Positions 1 through 5,061 of a stretch of 5,061 nt of DNA are shown here, one piece after another (the first letter of the stretch is position 1; each line of letters starts with the position of its first letter). Where the stretch lies: assembly GCA_002352145.1 (NCBI GenBank), contig DEHX01000021.1, positions 27,372 to 32,432 on the forward strand, in the 5' to 3' direction. The notes under the pieces were generated by a model. That model was not told where the DNA came from. It saw only the letters and a program-made list of their open reading frames with translations, and made no database searches. The position numbers were made by a program, and so were the translations under genes. The DNA comes from Chitinophagaceae bacterium UBA2789. GTDB lineage: Bacteria > Bacteroidota > Bacteroidia > Chitinophagales > Chitinophagaceae.

Positions 1-2
1 TA

Positions 3-1118
3 ATGAGATTTATCGATAACCAGAATGGCAGGGAAACAAAGGAAGGTGATAAACCTTCCCGCAAGAAACCTATGTATCCCGTAAACGAAAAACTTCGGTC
101 TTACCTGAAAAACCGTGGTCGTGAAGTGAAACTGCCTGTCACCTATAACAACCTGCTCAACTTTACCTGGTCCACACCGTTGAAAGACAAGCACGGGAAA
201 GACACTTATTGGGAAAAAACTTCCTACGATAGCCGTGAGTGGGATTTTATCAGGGAAGGGCTGGTAAAAATTTATGCCATTTTAAAAACAGAGGGAGACT
301 TTAGTTACACCAGTCACCTGGATGTGGCAAGGGTTGATTACTGTGCCTTCGGCAACTCCAACCCTTTCCGTATACGCATTGTCAATAAGTTCAACGACAA
401 CTACGACCATTATTATATCAAGATTGCAGATGCTTCAAGGATATATGGATTGGAACTGGAGCATATCCTCTCTCCCAATCGCATCACCTTTTACACCTGT
501 GATAATACACTGGTGGAAGAGCATATTCCTGGTATTCCCGGTGATGTATTTGTGCAGCAAATGATGGATGCACCAGAAACCAATAAGATCAGGCTGGCCA
601 AAGAGTTTGTGAAGTTCAATGAACGATGCTTTGTACGGTTACTGGGCGATATGCGCAGTTACAACTTTGTGATAGGGATCACCCCTGACATTGAGGATTA
701 CCAGTACCGCATCCGCAGCATCGATTTTGACCAGCAATCATACGAAGGAAGAAAAAGCCTTTACCTGCCACAGTTCTTCAAAGAGAATTATCCTTTTGTT
801 GATCTTTGCCTTTCACACCTCAACAGAGAATCTATTGAACAATACCAGGCTGAAGAAAGAACCATGATCACTTTCCGGCTGGTAAGTTCCCGCTATCGCA
901 TCAAGGATTTACTGGATATTATGACGCAGGATCAAATTTCAACAACGGAAAAAGTAAATCAGCTGAAAAAAGAATTATGCGAATACATGCATACCAACTC
1001 CTATGAAAAATGCCAGTCAATGGGACAAATTGTGAAAACACACCTGAAAGAAACGCTTCGCAAAAACCTGCTGCTGATACAAAAGAATCTGGGTAAAACA
1101 CAACGTTCACTTTTGTGA
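3..1118 (+). CDS. Uncharacterised protein with kinase-like (PKL/APH-like) signature
   Basis: I do not recognise this 371-residue protein as a named family. The sequence shows an ordered set of motifs resembling the protein-kinase-like fold: YYIKIAD with K140 as a candidate ATP-binding lysine, a Glu at 151 or 153 as its possible partner, a hinge-like segment VEEHIPG (171-177), a catalytic-loop-like LLGDMRSYNFVI with D216 and N221 spaced as in the HGD-x4-N of aminoglycoside phosphotransferases, and IDFD (240-243) where kinases have DFG. No glycine-rich loop is obvious. The N-terminal 40 residues are charged and probably disordered; the C-terminal 70 residues are Lys/Glu-rich and helical. There is no signal peptide or membrane segment, so it is probably cytoplasmic. 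The start is uncertain because only two bases precede the ATG; Met24 at 72 is an alternative. TAATG at the window edge could be a stop/start overlap with an upstream gene. It lies 102 bases before fbaA with no clear terminator between. The reading frame is secure; function is inference. Confidence 0.85.
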   Translation: MRFIDNQNGRETKEGDKPSRKKPMYPVNEKLRSYLKNRGREVKLPVTYNNLLNFTWSTPLKDKHGKDTYWEKTSYDSREWDFIREGLVKIYAILKTEGDFSYTSHLDVARVDYCAFGNSNPFRIRIVNKFNDNYDHYYIKIADASRIYGLELEHILSPNRITFYTCDNTLVEEHIPGIPGDVFVQQMMDAPETNKIRLAKEFVKFNERCFVRLLGDMRSYNFVIGITPDIEDYQYRIRSIDFDQQSYEGRKSLYLPQFFKENYPFVDLCLSHLNRESIEQYQAEERTMITFRLVSSRYRIKDLLDIMTQDQISTTEKVNQLKKELCEYMHTNSYEKCQSMGQIVKTHLKETLRKNLLLIQKNLGKTQRSLL

Positions 1119-1220
1119 GTAAACTCAATCCATCTAATTCAATAAAAAGTCTATATTAGCAGCCCTATAGCGATTGCCTGCCTGCCGAAAAGTATTTTCT
1201 ACTTTTAAAATTACAAACTC

Positions 1221-2288
1221 ATGAAAAAGTATAGAGCCGGTGTACTGTTCGGTGACGAACTGGAAGCACTCTACAACGATGCCAAAGAAAACCAGTTTGC
1301 CCTGCCAGCGGTTAATACAATTGGCACCAACACCATTAACGCTACGCTGGAAACAGCTGCCAAAGTCAACTCTCCCGTTATTATTCAGTTCTCAAATGGT
1401 GGCGCACAGTTTATTGCCGGTAAAGGAATGCCTAATGATAACCTGCAGGGTAATATTGCCGGCGGTATCTCCGGCGCCTTGCATATTCACAACGTGGCAA
1501 AGTACTATGGAGTGCCGGTGGTATTGCATACAGACCATGCCGCCAAGAAGTGGTTACCCTGGGTAAGCGGATTGATTGATGCCGGCGAACAGTTTTATAA
1601 AGAAAAAGGCCAGCCTCTTTTCAGTTCGCATATGCTTGACCTGAGTGAAGAGCCGATTGAGGAAAACATTCACACCTCAGTTGAATTTTATAAAAGAATG
1701 TCTCCCCTGGGTATGAGCATCGAGATTGAATTGGGTGTTACCGGTGGTGAAGAAGATGGAGTGGATAACAGCGATGTGGAAAATTCCAAGCTCTATACAC
1801 AGCCGGAGGATGTAGCTTATGCCTACAGGGAATTAAGCAAGGTTGGAAAGCTGTTCACCGTGGCAGCGGCATTTGGTAATGTGCATGGTGTGTATAAACC
1901 GGGTAATGTAGAACTGCGTCCTGTTATTCTGCACAACAGCCAGGTGCATATTCAAAAGGAATTTAACACCGGGGAAAAGCCTGTTTATTTTGTATTTCAT
2001 GGAGGCAGCGGCTCACCCCAGCACCAGATCCGGGAAGCAATCGGCTACGGCGCTATCAAAATGAATATTGACACCGACCTGCAATGGGCTTTCTGGGAAG
2101 GTGTGCTGAACAATTATAAGAAACATGAAGGTTACCTGCAGGGCCAGCTTGGCAATCCAGAAGGTGAAGACAAGCCGAATAAAAAATACTATGATCCAAG
2201 GGTATGGCTGCGCAAAGGCGAAGAGACTTTCATCCAGCGCCTTGAAGTGGCTTTTGAAGATTTGAATTGTATCAACCGGAACAGTTAA
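1221..2288 (+). CDS. fbaA: Class II (zinc-dependent) fructose-1,6-bisphosphate aldolase
   Basis: Catalyses the reversible cleavage of fructose 1,6-bisphosphate to dihydroxyacetone phosphate and glyceraldehyde 3-phosphate in glycolysis and gluconeogenesis, in the cytoplasm, normally as a dimer. It is 355 residues, against 359 in E. coli FbaA, and aligns from memory with a constant offset of about four residues. HTDHAAKK carries the catalytic D105 and zinc ligand H106; IEIELGVTGGEEDGVD holds the conserved acidic residues around E170 and E177/E178; NVHGVYKPG supplies zinc ligand H222; FVFHGGSGS supplies zinc ligand H260 and the phosphate-binding Gly/Ser loop; NIDTD (282-286) and YYDPRVWLR with R327, which reaches the neighbouring subunit's site, are intact. 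All key residues are present, so it should be active. The ATG at 1221 gives the family's usual N-terminus; no Shine-Dalgarno is visible, as is normal in Bacteroidetes. The non-homologous class I aldolase fbaB follows 230 bases downstream on the same strand. Confidence 0.97.
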   Translation: MKKYRAGVLFGDELEALYNDAKENQFALPAVNTIGTNTINATLETAAKVNSPVIIQFSNGGAQFIAGKGMPNDNLQGNIAGGISGALHIHNVAKYYGVPVVLHTDHAAKKWLPWVSGLIDAGEQFYKEKGQPLFSSHMLDLSEEPIEENIHTSVEFYKRMSPLGMSIEIELGVTGGEEDGVDNSDVENSKLYTQPEDVAYAYRELSKVGKLFTVAAAFGNVHGVYKPGNVELRPVILHNSQVHIQKEFNTGEKPVYFVFHGGSGSPQHQIREAIGYGAIKMNIDTDLQWAFWEGVLNNYKKHEGYLQGQLGNPEGEDKPNKKYYDPRVWLRKGEETFIQRLEVAFEDLNCINRNS

Positions 2289-2295
2289 GTTTTTT

Positions 2296-2369
2296 ACCAC
2301 AGGTTACTCAGATACACTTTTACAAATTACACAGTATTTTTCTGCGTAACAATCTGCGTAATCTGTGGT
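2296..2369. repeat. 74-base imperfect palindrome with nested hairpin and repeated TCTGCGTAA
   Basis: Outer arms ACCACAGGTTACTCAGA (2296-2312) and TCTGCGTAATCTGTGGT (2353-2369) are reverse complements at 15 of 17 positions. An inner pair, TTACACAG (2327-2334) and CTGCGTAA (2342-2349), matches at 7 of 8 and encloses a 7-base T-rich loop. TCTGCGTAA also occurs as a direct repeat at 2341 and 2353, spaced 12 bases. From general knowledge, ACCACAGATTA...TAATCTGTGGT-like palindromes are frequent intergenic sequences in Bacteroidetes, so this is probably one copy of a dispersed element. Because it begins 7 bases after the fbaA stop, it could act as a 3' stabilising or transcription-ending structure, although no T-tract of the classical kind follows the 3' arm. 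Confidence 0.7.
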
Positions 2370-2391
2370 CAATTTTCTCATCTCTACAGTC

Positions 2392-2433
2392 GACTCCAGA
2401 CTAACGACTATTGACGCAAGACTCCCAACTTTC
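2392..2433. repeat. Degenerate heptanucleotide tandem repeat, consensus GACTnnn
   Basis: Starting at 2392, GAC recurs every seven bases for five consecutive units (2392, 2399, 2406, 2413, 2420). The fourth base is T in four of the five units and the last three bases vary. A sixth decayed unit, AACTTTC, begins at 2427. The array ends 12 bases before the -7 element of the fbaB promoter, so it occupies the place where a -33 element and any activator site would lie. The strict 7-base phase with free positions 5-7 is visible in the sequence; a role is not known to me. It may be a neutral heptamer repeat of the kind scattered in some bacterial intergenic regions, or a series of protein-binding half-sites. 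Confidence 0.55.
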
Positions 2434-2445
2434 CCCCCGCCTCCC

Positions 2446-2453
2446 TACCTTTG
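2446..2453 (+). promoter_or_regulatory. Bacteroidetes-type -7 promoter element for fbaB
   Basis: TACCTTTG is an exact match to the TAnnTTTG -7 consensus recognised by the primary sigma factor of Bacteroidetes. It lies 65 bases before the fbaB ATG, which predicts transcription starting near 2460 and a leader of about 60 bases. No TTG is found at the usual 19-23 base distance upstream; the nearest, at 2411-2413, is about 32 bases away. The -33 contact is therefore missing or replaced, possibly by activator binding in the heptamer region. This places fbaB under its own promoter, apart from fbaA. Confidence 0.6.
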
Positions 2454-2518
2454 CCGAACATCTGTTAGTATACTTTTATTAACAAATCAACCTGTAATCT
2501 TATAAACCCAACATTGCT

Positions 2519-3592
2519 ATGCCTGCTAAAAAAATTGCTGAACTCCTCGGTGATAAGGCCGAGTTTTTACTCAATCACCAGTCGAAAACCATTTCAAAAG
2601 ATCAGCTGCACCTGCCCGGGCCTGATTTTGTAGATCGCATCTTCGCTGCCAGTGACCGTAACCCGCAAGTACTGCGTAACCTGCAGGCCATGTATGGTAC
2701 CGGCCGACTTGCCAACAGTGGTTATCTTTCCATACTACCTGTTGACCAGGGTATTGAACACAGCGGTGGTGCTTCTTTTGCCAAGAACCCGATTTACTTC
2801 GATCCAGAGAACATTATCAAACTCGCTATTGAAGGTGGCTGCAATGCAGTGGCTACAACATTTGGAGGCCTTGGCTTTTTGTCCCGCAAGTATGCACATA
2901 AGATTCCTTTCATCGTTAAGATCAATCATAACGAATTCCTCACTTACCCCAATAAGTTCGACCAGGTAATGTTTGCTTCCATTAAAGCCAGCTGGAACCT
3001 TGGCGCTGCTGCAGTGGGCGCCACTATTTATTTTGGCAGTGATGAAGCCACCCGCCAGATACAGGAAGTAAGTAAGGCCTTTGAAATGGCTCATGAATTA
3101 GGTATGGCCACCATTCTCTGGTGCTACCTGCGCAACCCGGCTTTCAAAACAAAGGAAAAAGATTACCATGTATCGGCTGATCTTACCGGCCAGGCCAATC
3201 ATCTCGGTGTTACCATCGAAGCGGATATTATCAAACAAAAACTGCCTGAAAACAATGGCGGTTACCTCGCTTTGAATACCAAAGAATCTGCCTATGGTAA
3301 GAATGATAAACGGATTTATGAAGAACTCACTACCGATCACCCGATCGATCTTTGCCGCTACCAGGTGGCCAACTGTTATATGGGTCGTGCCGGTTTGATC
3401 AATTCAGGTGGTGCTTCATCCGGTGCCAGTGACATGGCAGAAGCAGTAACGACTGCCGTAGTGAATAAACGAGCCGGTGGTATGGGACTGATCAGCGGCC
3501 GTAAAGCTTTCCAGCGACCCATGAAAGAAGGTGTAGAAATATTGAATGCCATACAGGATGTTTATCTCGATAAAGAAGTGACGATCGCATAA
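2519..3592 (+). CDS. fbaB: Class I (Schiff-base) fructose-bisphosphate aldolase, DhnA/FbaB type
   Basis: Catalyses the same cleavage and condensation of fructose 1,6-bisphosphate as class II aldolase, but through a lysine Schiff base and without metal, in the cytoplasm. It is 357 residues, close to the 350 of E. coli FbaB, and is recognisably similar along its whole length. ILPVDQGIEHSGGASF holds D76, matching the conserved active-site Asp of the DhnA family. WCYLRNPAF gives W201 and Y203, with the Trp-x-Tyr spacing seen in the archaeal enzymes. ADIIKQK supplies K239 as the likely Schiff-base lysine. GRAGLINSGGAS and GGMGLISGRKAF near the C-terminus form the phosphate-binding loops. The protein ends in DVYLDKEVTIA, close to the E. 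coli ending. The ATG at 2519 gives the expected N-terminus (AELLGDKAEFLL); no Shine-Dalgarno is visible. It has its own upstream -7 element and a strong terminator 2 bases past the stop, so it is probably monocistronic. Confidence 0.96.
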   Translation: MPAKKIAELLGDKAEFLLNHQSKTISKDQLHLPGPDFVDRIFAASDRNPQVLRNLQAMYGTGRLANSGYLSILPVDQGIEHSGGASFAKNPIYFDPENIIKLAIEGGCNAVATTFGGLGFLSRKYAHKIPFIVKINHNEFLTYPNKFDQVMFASIKASWNLGAAAVGATIYFGSDEATRQIQEVSKAFEMAHELGMATILWCYLRNPAFKTKEKDYHVSADLTGQANHLGVTIEADIIKQKLPENNGGYLALNTKESAYGKNDKRIYEELTTDHPIDLCRYQVANCYMGRAGLINSGGASSGASDMAEAVTTAVVNKRAGGMGLISGRKAFQRPMKEGVEILNAIQDVYLDKEVTIA

Positions 3593-3594
3593 AT

Positions 3595-3626
3595 AAAAAA
3601 GCCGGGATCAATTCCCGGCTTTTTTA
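3595..3626 (+). terminator. Rho-independent terminator of fbaB
   Basis: Stem GCCGGGA (3601-3607) pairs perfectly with TCCCGGC (3613-3619) around the 5-base loop TCAAT, followed by six Ts (3620-3625). An A-tract (3595-3600) precedes the stem and could extend it by six A-T pairs and also let it work on the opposite strand. It starts 2 bases after the fbaB stop codon and should isolate fbaB from the genes to its right. Confidence 0.92.
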
Positions 3627-3969
3627 TTAATAGAGCCAATCAGAACCGATTCTGTTTTTGATAAATTTTGAAACGGCTTTTATGTGTTTGAACATAAAGA
3701 AAACTGACACCTTGCTTAAAAGAGTATTTGAACAAAACAATATCTACACCCGGCATTTTGCCATTGATACAGATACCTTCATAGGCCCCTATGAAAAGTC
3801 GGATGTTTCTGTAAAATAGATTACACTTTGTATGAATGGTGCCGGTACATCGTTGTGCCTGGCTATACTGTTATCACAAGAGCTGACTGGGTTACCACTT
3901 GAGACGAAGCTGGGTATTTCGTTCAAAAACAAATTTGGAAGAATGCCCTTCCTGTTGAAAGTTTGCAGC
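3627..3969 (+). other. 343-base stretch without a confident gene, between fbaB terminator and hxpB
   Basis: No RNA gene, repeat or mobile-element end is visible here. The frame of the downstream phosphatase is nearly open: from the TAG at 3631 to the phosphatase start at 3970 there is only one further stop, TAG at 3817-3819, in about 112 codons, whereas roughly five would be expected by chance. The second part (3832-3969) would add 46 residues to the phosphatase if translation began at the ATG at 3832. That segment resembles nothing I know in HAD proteins and is probably not translated with it. Weak -7-like matches occur at 3662 (TAAATTTT) and 3930 (CAAATTTG); the latter lies 32 bases before the preferred hxpB start, so it could be that gene's promoter. 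Confidence 0.5.
3682..3819 (+). pseudogene. 45-codon open stretch, possible remnant of a thiolase-fold (type III PKS-like) gene
   Basis: The ATG at 3682 opens 45 codons ending at TAG 3817. The segment RVFEQNNIYTRHFAID (residues 15-30) recalls, from memory only, the stretch near the N-terminus of type III polyketide synthases and related ketoacyl synthases, where a pattern such as vF-x3-x-I-x2-RHF is common. A complete enzyme of that family is about 350-400 residues and needs catalytic Cys, His and Asn that cannot fit here, so if the likeness is real this is a decayed fragment. The alternatives are a small hypothetical protein or plain non-coding DNA. No Shine-Dalgarno or clear promoter supports expression. 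Confidence is low. Confidence 0.25.
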
Positions 3970-4626
3970 ATGCAGTATAAAGCAGTGATTTTTGATATGG
4001 ACGGGCTGCTGATCGACAGCGAACCCCTATGGACAGAAGCAGGTGTGGAAACCCTGCAGCATTATGGAAAAAGCCTGACACAGGAGCAATATCACAGCAG
4101 CACAGGGCTGCGAACTGAAGAATGGATCGAACATTGGTTCCGCCATTTTGAAATAGATATGTCCCATGCACCCGCCGCCATCGATGTTATTATTCAAAAA
4201 GCAATTGATAAGATAGGTATACACGGACAACCGCTGCCGGGTATTGATAATATATTCCGGTTTTTCAAAACAAAAGATTACCGGATGGGGCTGGCCACTT
4301 CTTCTCCCCTTTCACTGGTGGAGGTGGTGGTAAAAAAGTTGGGTATTGAAAATGTATTTGATACTGTAGCTTCTGCAGGCAGCCTGCCCTACGGCAAACC
4401 GCACCCGCAGGTGTACCTGGATTGTGCGGCACAATTGGGTTGCCCTGCTGTGCAGTGTATTGCCTTTGAAGATTCTTTTAATGGCATGATAGCGGCCAAA
4501 GCCGCCCGTATGAAATGCGTAGTGGTGCCTGCTGCGGCAGACTTTGATCACCCAAAATGGAATGCTGCTGATTTGAAATTGAAAAGCCTCGCTGAATTTG
4601 ATGAAGGGAAACTCACCGAATTATGA
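3970..4626 (+). CDS. hxpB: HAD-superfamily hexitol/sugar-phosphate phosphatase, HxpB (YniC)-like
   Basis: Predicted cytoplasmic Mg-dependent phosphatase that removes phosphate from hexitol and hexose phosphates, including 2-deoxyglucose 6-phosphate, as described for E. coli HxpB/YniC. All four HAD motifs are present, counting from the Met at 3970: FDMDGLLIDSEPLW with nucleophile D9 and acid/base D11; LATSSP with T110; the lysine K143 in YGKPHPQVYLDCAA; and FEDSFNGMIAAKAARM with E167/D168. A helical C1 cap occupies about residues 16-85. I chose the start at 3970 because it gives 218 residues (E. coli protein 222) with the HAD core beginning at once. The longer in-frame start at 3832 would add 46 residues without family likeness. 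Separated from fbaB by a terminator, it is probably transcribed alone. Exact substrate is inference; beta-phosphoglucomutase is the main alternative, but the LLIDSEPLW and PHPQVYLDCAA segments favour HxpB. Confidence 0.88.
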   Translation: MQYKAVIFDMDGLLIDSEPLWTEAGVETLQHYGKSLTQEQYHSSTGLRTEEWIEHWFRHFEIDMSHAPAAIDVIIQKAIDKIGIHGQPLPGIDNIFRFFKTKDYRMGLATSSPLSLVEVVVKKLGIENVFDTVASAGSLPYGKPHPQVYLDCAAQLGCPAVQCIAFEDSFNGMIAAKAARMKCVVVPAAADFDHPKWNAADLKLKSLAEFDEGKLTEL

Positions 4627-4630
4627 ATGA

Positions 4631-4660
4631 AAATGCCGGCTCATCAGAGCCGGCATTTTT
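4631..4660. terminator. Bidirectional rho-independent terminator between convergent genes
   Basis: A perfect 12-base stem, AAATGCCGGCTC (4631-4642) with GAGCCGGCATTT (4647-4658), closes on a 4-base loop (ATCA). Ts run from 4656 to 4660 on the plus strand, while on the minus strand the stem is followed by four Ts (complement of 4630-4633). It begins 4 bases after the hxpB stop and lies 24 bases beyond the stop of the minus-strand gene at 4684, so it can end both transcripts. Confidence 0.92.
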
Positions 4661-4683
4661 CAAACAGTTTTAATAAAGCTCTA

Positions 4684-5061
4684 TTACTCCGTTTTAGGCT
4701 GAGGCTGTACACCTGTTGAGTCCGCAGGGGCGGTTTGCTCTGTGCCGCCTGCACCAGATTCCTGCATCATGGCCATCATTTCTTTAGGGTCCATAAATAC
4801 CCAATGCTCTACGGCTTTGCCATCTTTGAATTTGGTAACATCAAGGCTGGTCATCGTCATAGCCTTTCCCTGCATGGTGCCGGATACACTTGCCCAGTAG
4901 AAAACATATTCATCATCCACCATTTCTTTAATGACGGTTGATTTCATGTCGGGCATCATCTCCCGGTAGCGCTTCATTTCGCTCACTATATTATCCAGTC
5001 CTTTTACATCCCCTTTCTCACCGCCGTGGTCTACAGCATCGGCAGCAATATAGTCGCCCAT
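4684..5061 (-). CDS. SnoaL/NTF2-like protein, C-terminal part (5' end outside window)
   Basis: The visible 125 residues look like the latter part of a SnoaL-like polyketide-cyclase / NTF2-fold protein: YIAADAVDHGG with the Asp-His typical of this group, GLDNIVSEMKRYREMMPDMK (a helix then the start of a strand), VDDEYVFYWASVSGTMQG, and the closing strands TSLDVTKFKDGKAVEHWVFMD. The small cone-shaped fold binds or converts small hydrophobic molecules in some members; many Bacteroidetes copies have no known role. After the domain come a Met-rich segment (KEMMAMMQ) and a low-complexity Ala/Thr/Gln/Pro tail. The Met at the very edge (5059-5061) is probably internal, because the family's first helix and any lipoprotein signal peptide would lie upstream of it. 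It converges on hxpB and shares the terminator at 4631-4660. The fold is fairly sure; the function is unknown. Confidence 0.8.
   Translation of the reverse strand: MGDYIAADAVDHGGEKGDVKGLDNIVSEMKRYREMMPDMKSTVIKEMVDDEYVFYWASVSGTMQGKAMTMTSLDVTKFKDGKAVEHWVFMDPKEMMAMMQESGAGGTEQTAPADSTGVQPQPKTE

Noticed and set aside
1116..1127. Small inverted repeat TGAGT-AA-ACTCA at the end of the first gene, as a terminator
   Set aside because: Only five base pairs with a 2-base loop and no T-tract; too weak to call a terminator.
1193..1207. TACTTTTA (1200-1207) and TATTTTCT (1193-1200) as -7 elements for fbaA, with TTG at 1174
   Set aside because: Both depart from TAnnTTTG. The TTG is 23 bases from the first and 16 from the second, and the region is AT-rich enough for chance matches. 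fbaA may still have a promoter here, but it cannot be placed.
2735..3340. Two open frames on the minus strand inside fbaB (119 and 80 codons)
   Set aside because: They are antisense to a well-conserved aldolase and their translations resemble no family.
3930..3937. CAAATTTG as the hxpB promoter
   Set aside because: One mismatch in the -7 consensus and no TTG at proper spacing; mentioned only as a possibility.
3789..3971. Minus-strand open frame of 60 codons before hxpB
   Set aside because: No recognisable domain or start signal; overlaps the possible remnant and is likely chance.
1..5061. CRISPR array, tRNA, rRNA, transposase, toxin-antitoxin or phage-defence system
   Set aside because: No spaced identical repeats, cloverleaf-like segments, transposase motifs or paired small toxin-like genes were seen; the window looks like ordinary chromosome with metabolic genes.

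Overview
The window is typical chromosomal DNA of a Bacteroidetes bacterium, most likely from the Chitinophagaceae or a related Sphingobacteria-type lineage. This is inferred from three things: no gene has a recognisable Shine-Dalgarno sequence before its start, a perfect TAnnTTTG (Bacteroidetes -7 type) promoter element precedes fbaB, and the protein families and base composition fit. No 16S or other decisive taxonomic marker is present.

Layout, left to right. (1) At 3-1118 (+) is a 371-residue protein of unknown function. Its middle carries a GD-x4-N loop followed by an IDFD motif, which suggests a divergent protein-kinase-like / aminoglycoside-phosphotransferase-like fold. (2) At 1221-2288 (+) is a complete class II, zinc-dependent fructose-1,6-bisphosphate aldolase (fbaA). 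(3) The 230-base gap at 2289-2518 holds a 74-base imperfect palindrome, a degenerate 7-base tandem repeat (GACTnnn) and the fbaB promoter. (4) At 2519-3592 (+) is a complete class I, Schiff-base fructose-bisphosphate aldolase of the DhnA/FbaB type (fbaB), closed by a strong hairpin-plus-T-tract terminator. (5) At 3627-3969 there is no confident gene, but one frame is nearly open and contains a possible gene remnant. (6) At 3970-4626 (+) is a HAD-superfamily sugar-phosphate phosphatase very like HxpB/YniC, ending in a bidirectional terminator. (7) At 4684-5061 (-), convergent with it, is the C-terminal part of a SnoaL/NTF2-like protein that runs off the right edge.

How the genes fit together. 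The core is two non-homologous enzymes for the same reaction, fructose-1,6-bisphosphate <-> dihydroxyacetone phosphate + glyceraldehyde 3-phosphate, encoded side by side on one strand. fbaB has its own promoter and terminator, so the pair looks adjacent but separately controlled, which would let the cell favour one aldolase over the other with carbon source or metal supply (inference). The HxpB-like phosphatase next door dephosphorylates hexose/hexitol phosphates and fits a central sugar-phosphate neighbourhood, but it is outside the fbaB transcription unit. I see no mobile element, CRISPR array, tRNA or rRNA. The items most worth a second look are the kinase-like protein at the left edge, the side-by-side aldolases, the repeat-filled spacer between them and the possible remnant before hxpB.
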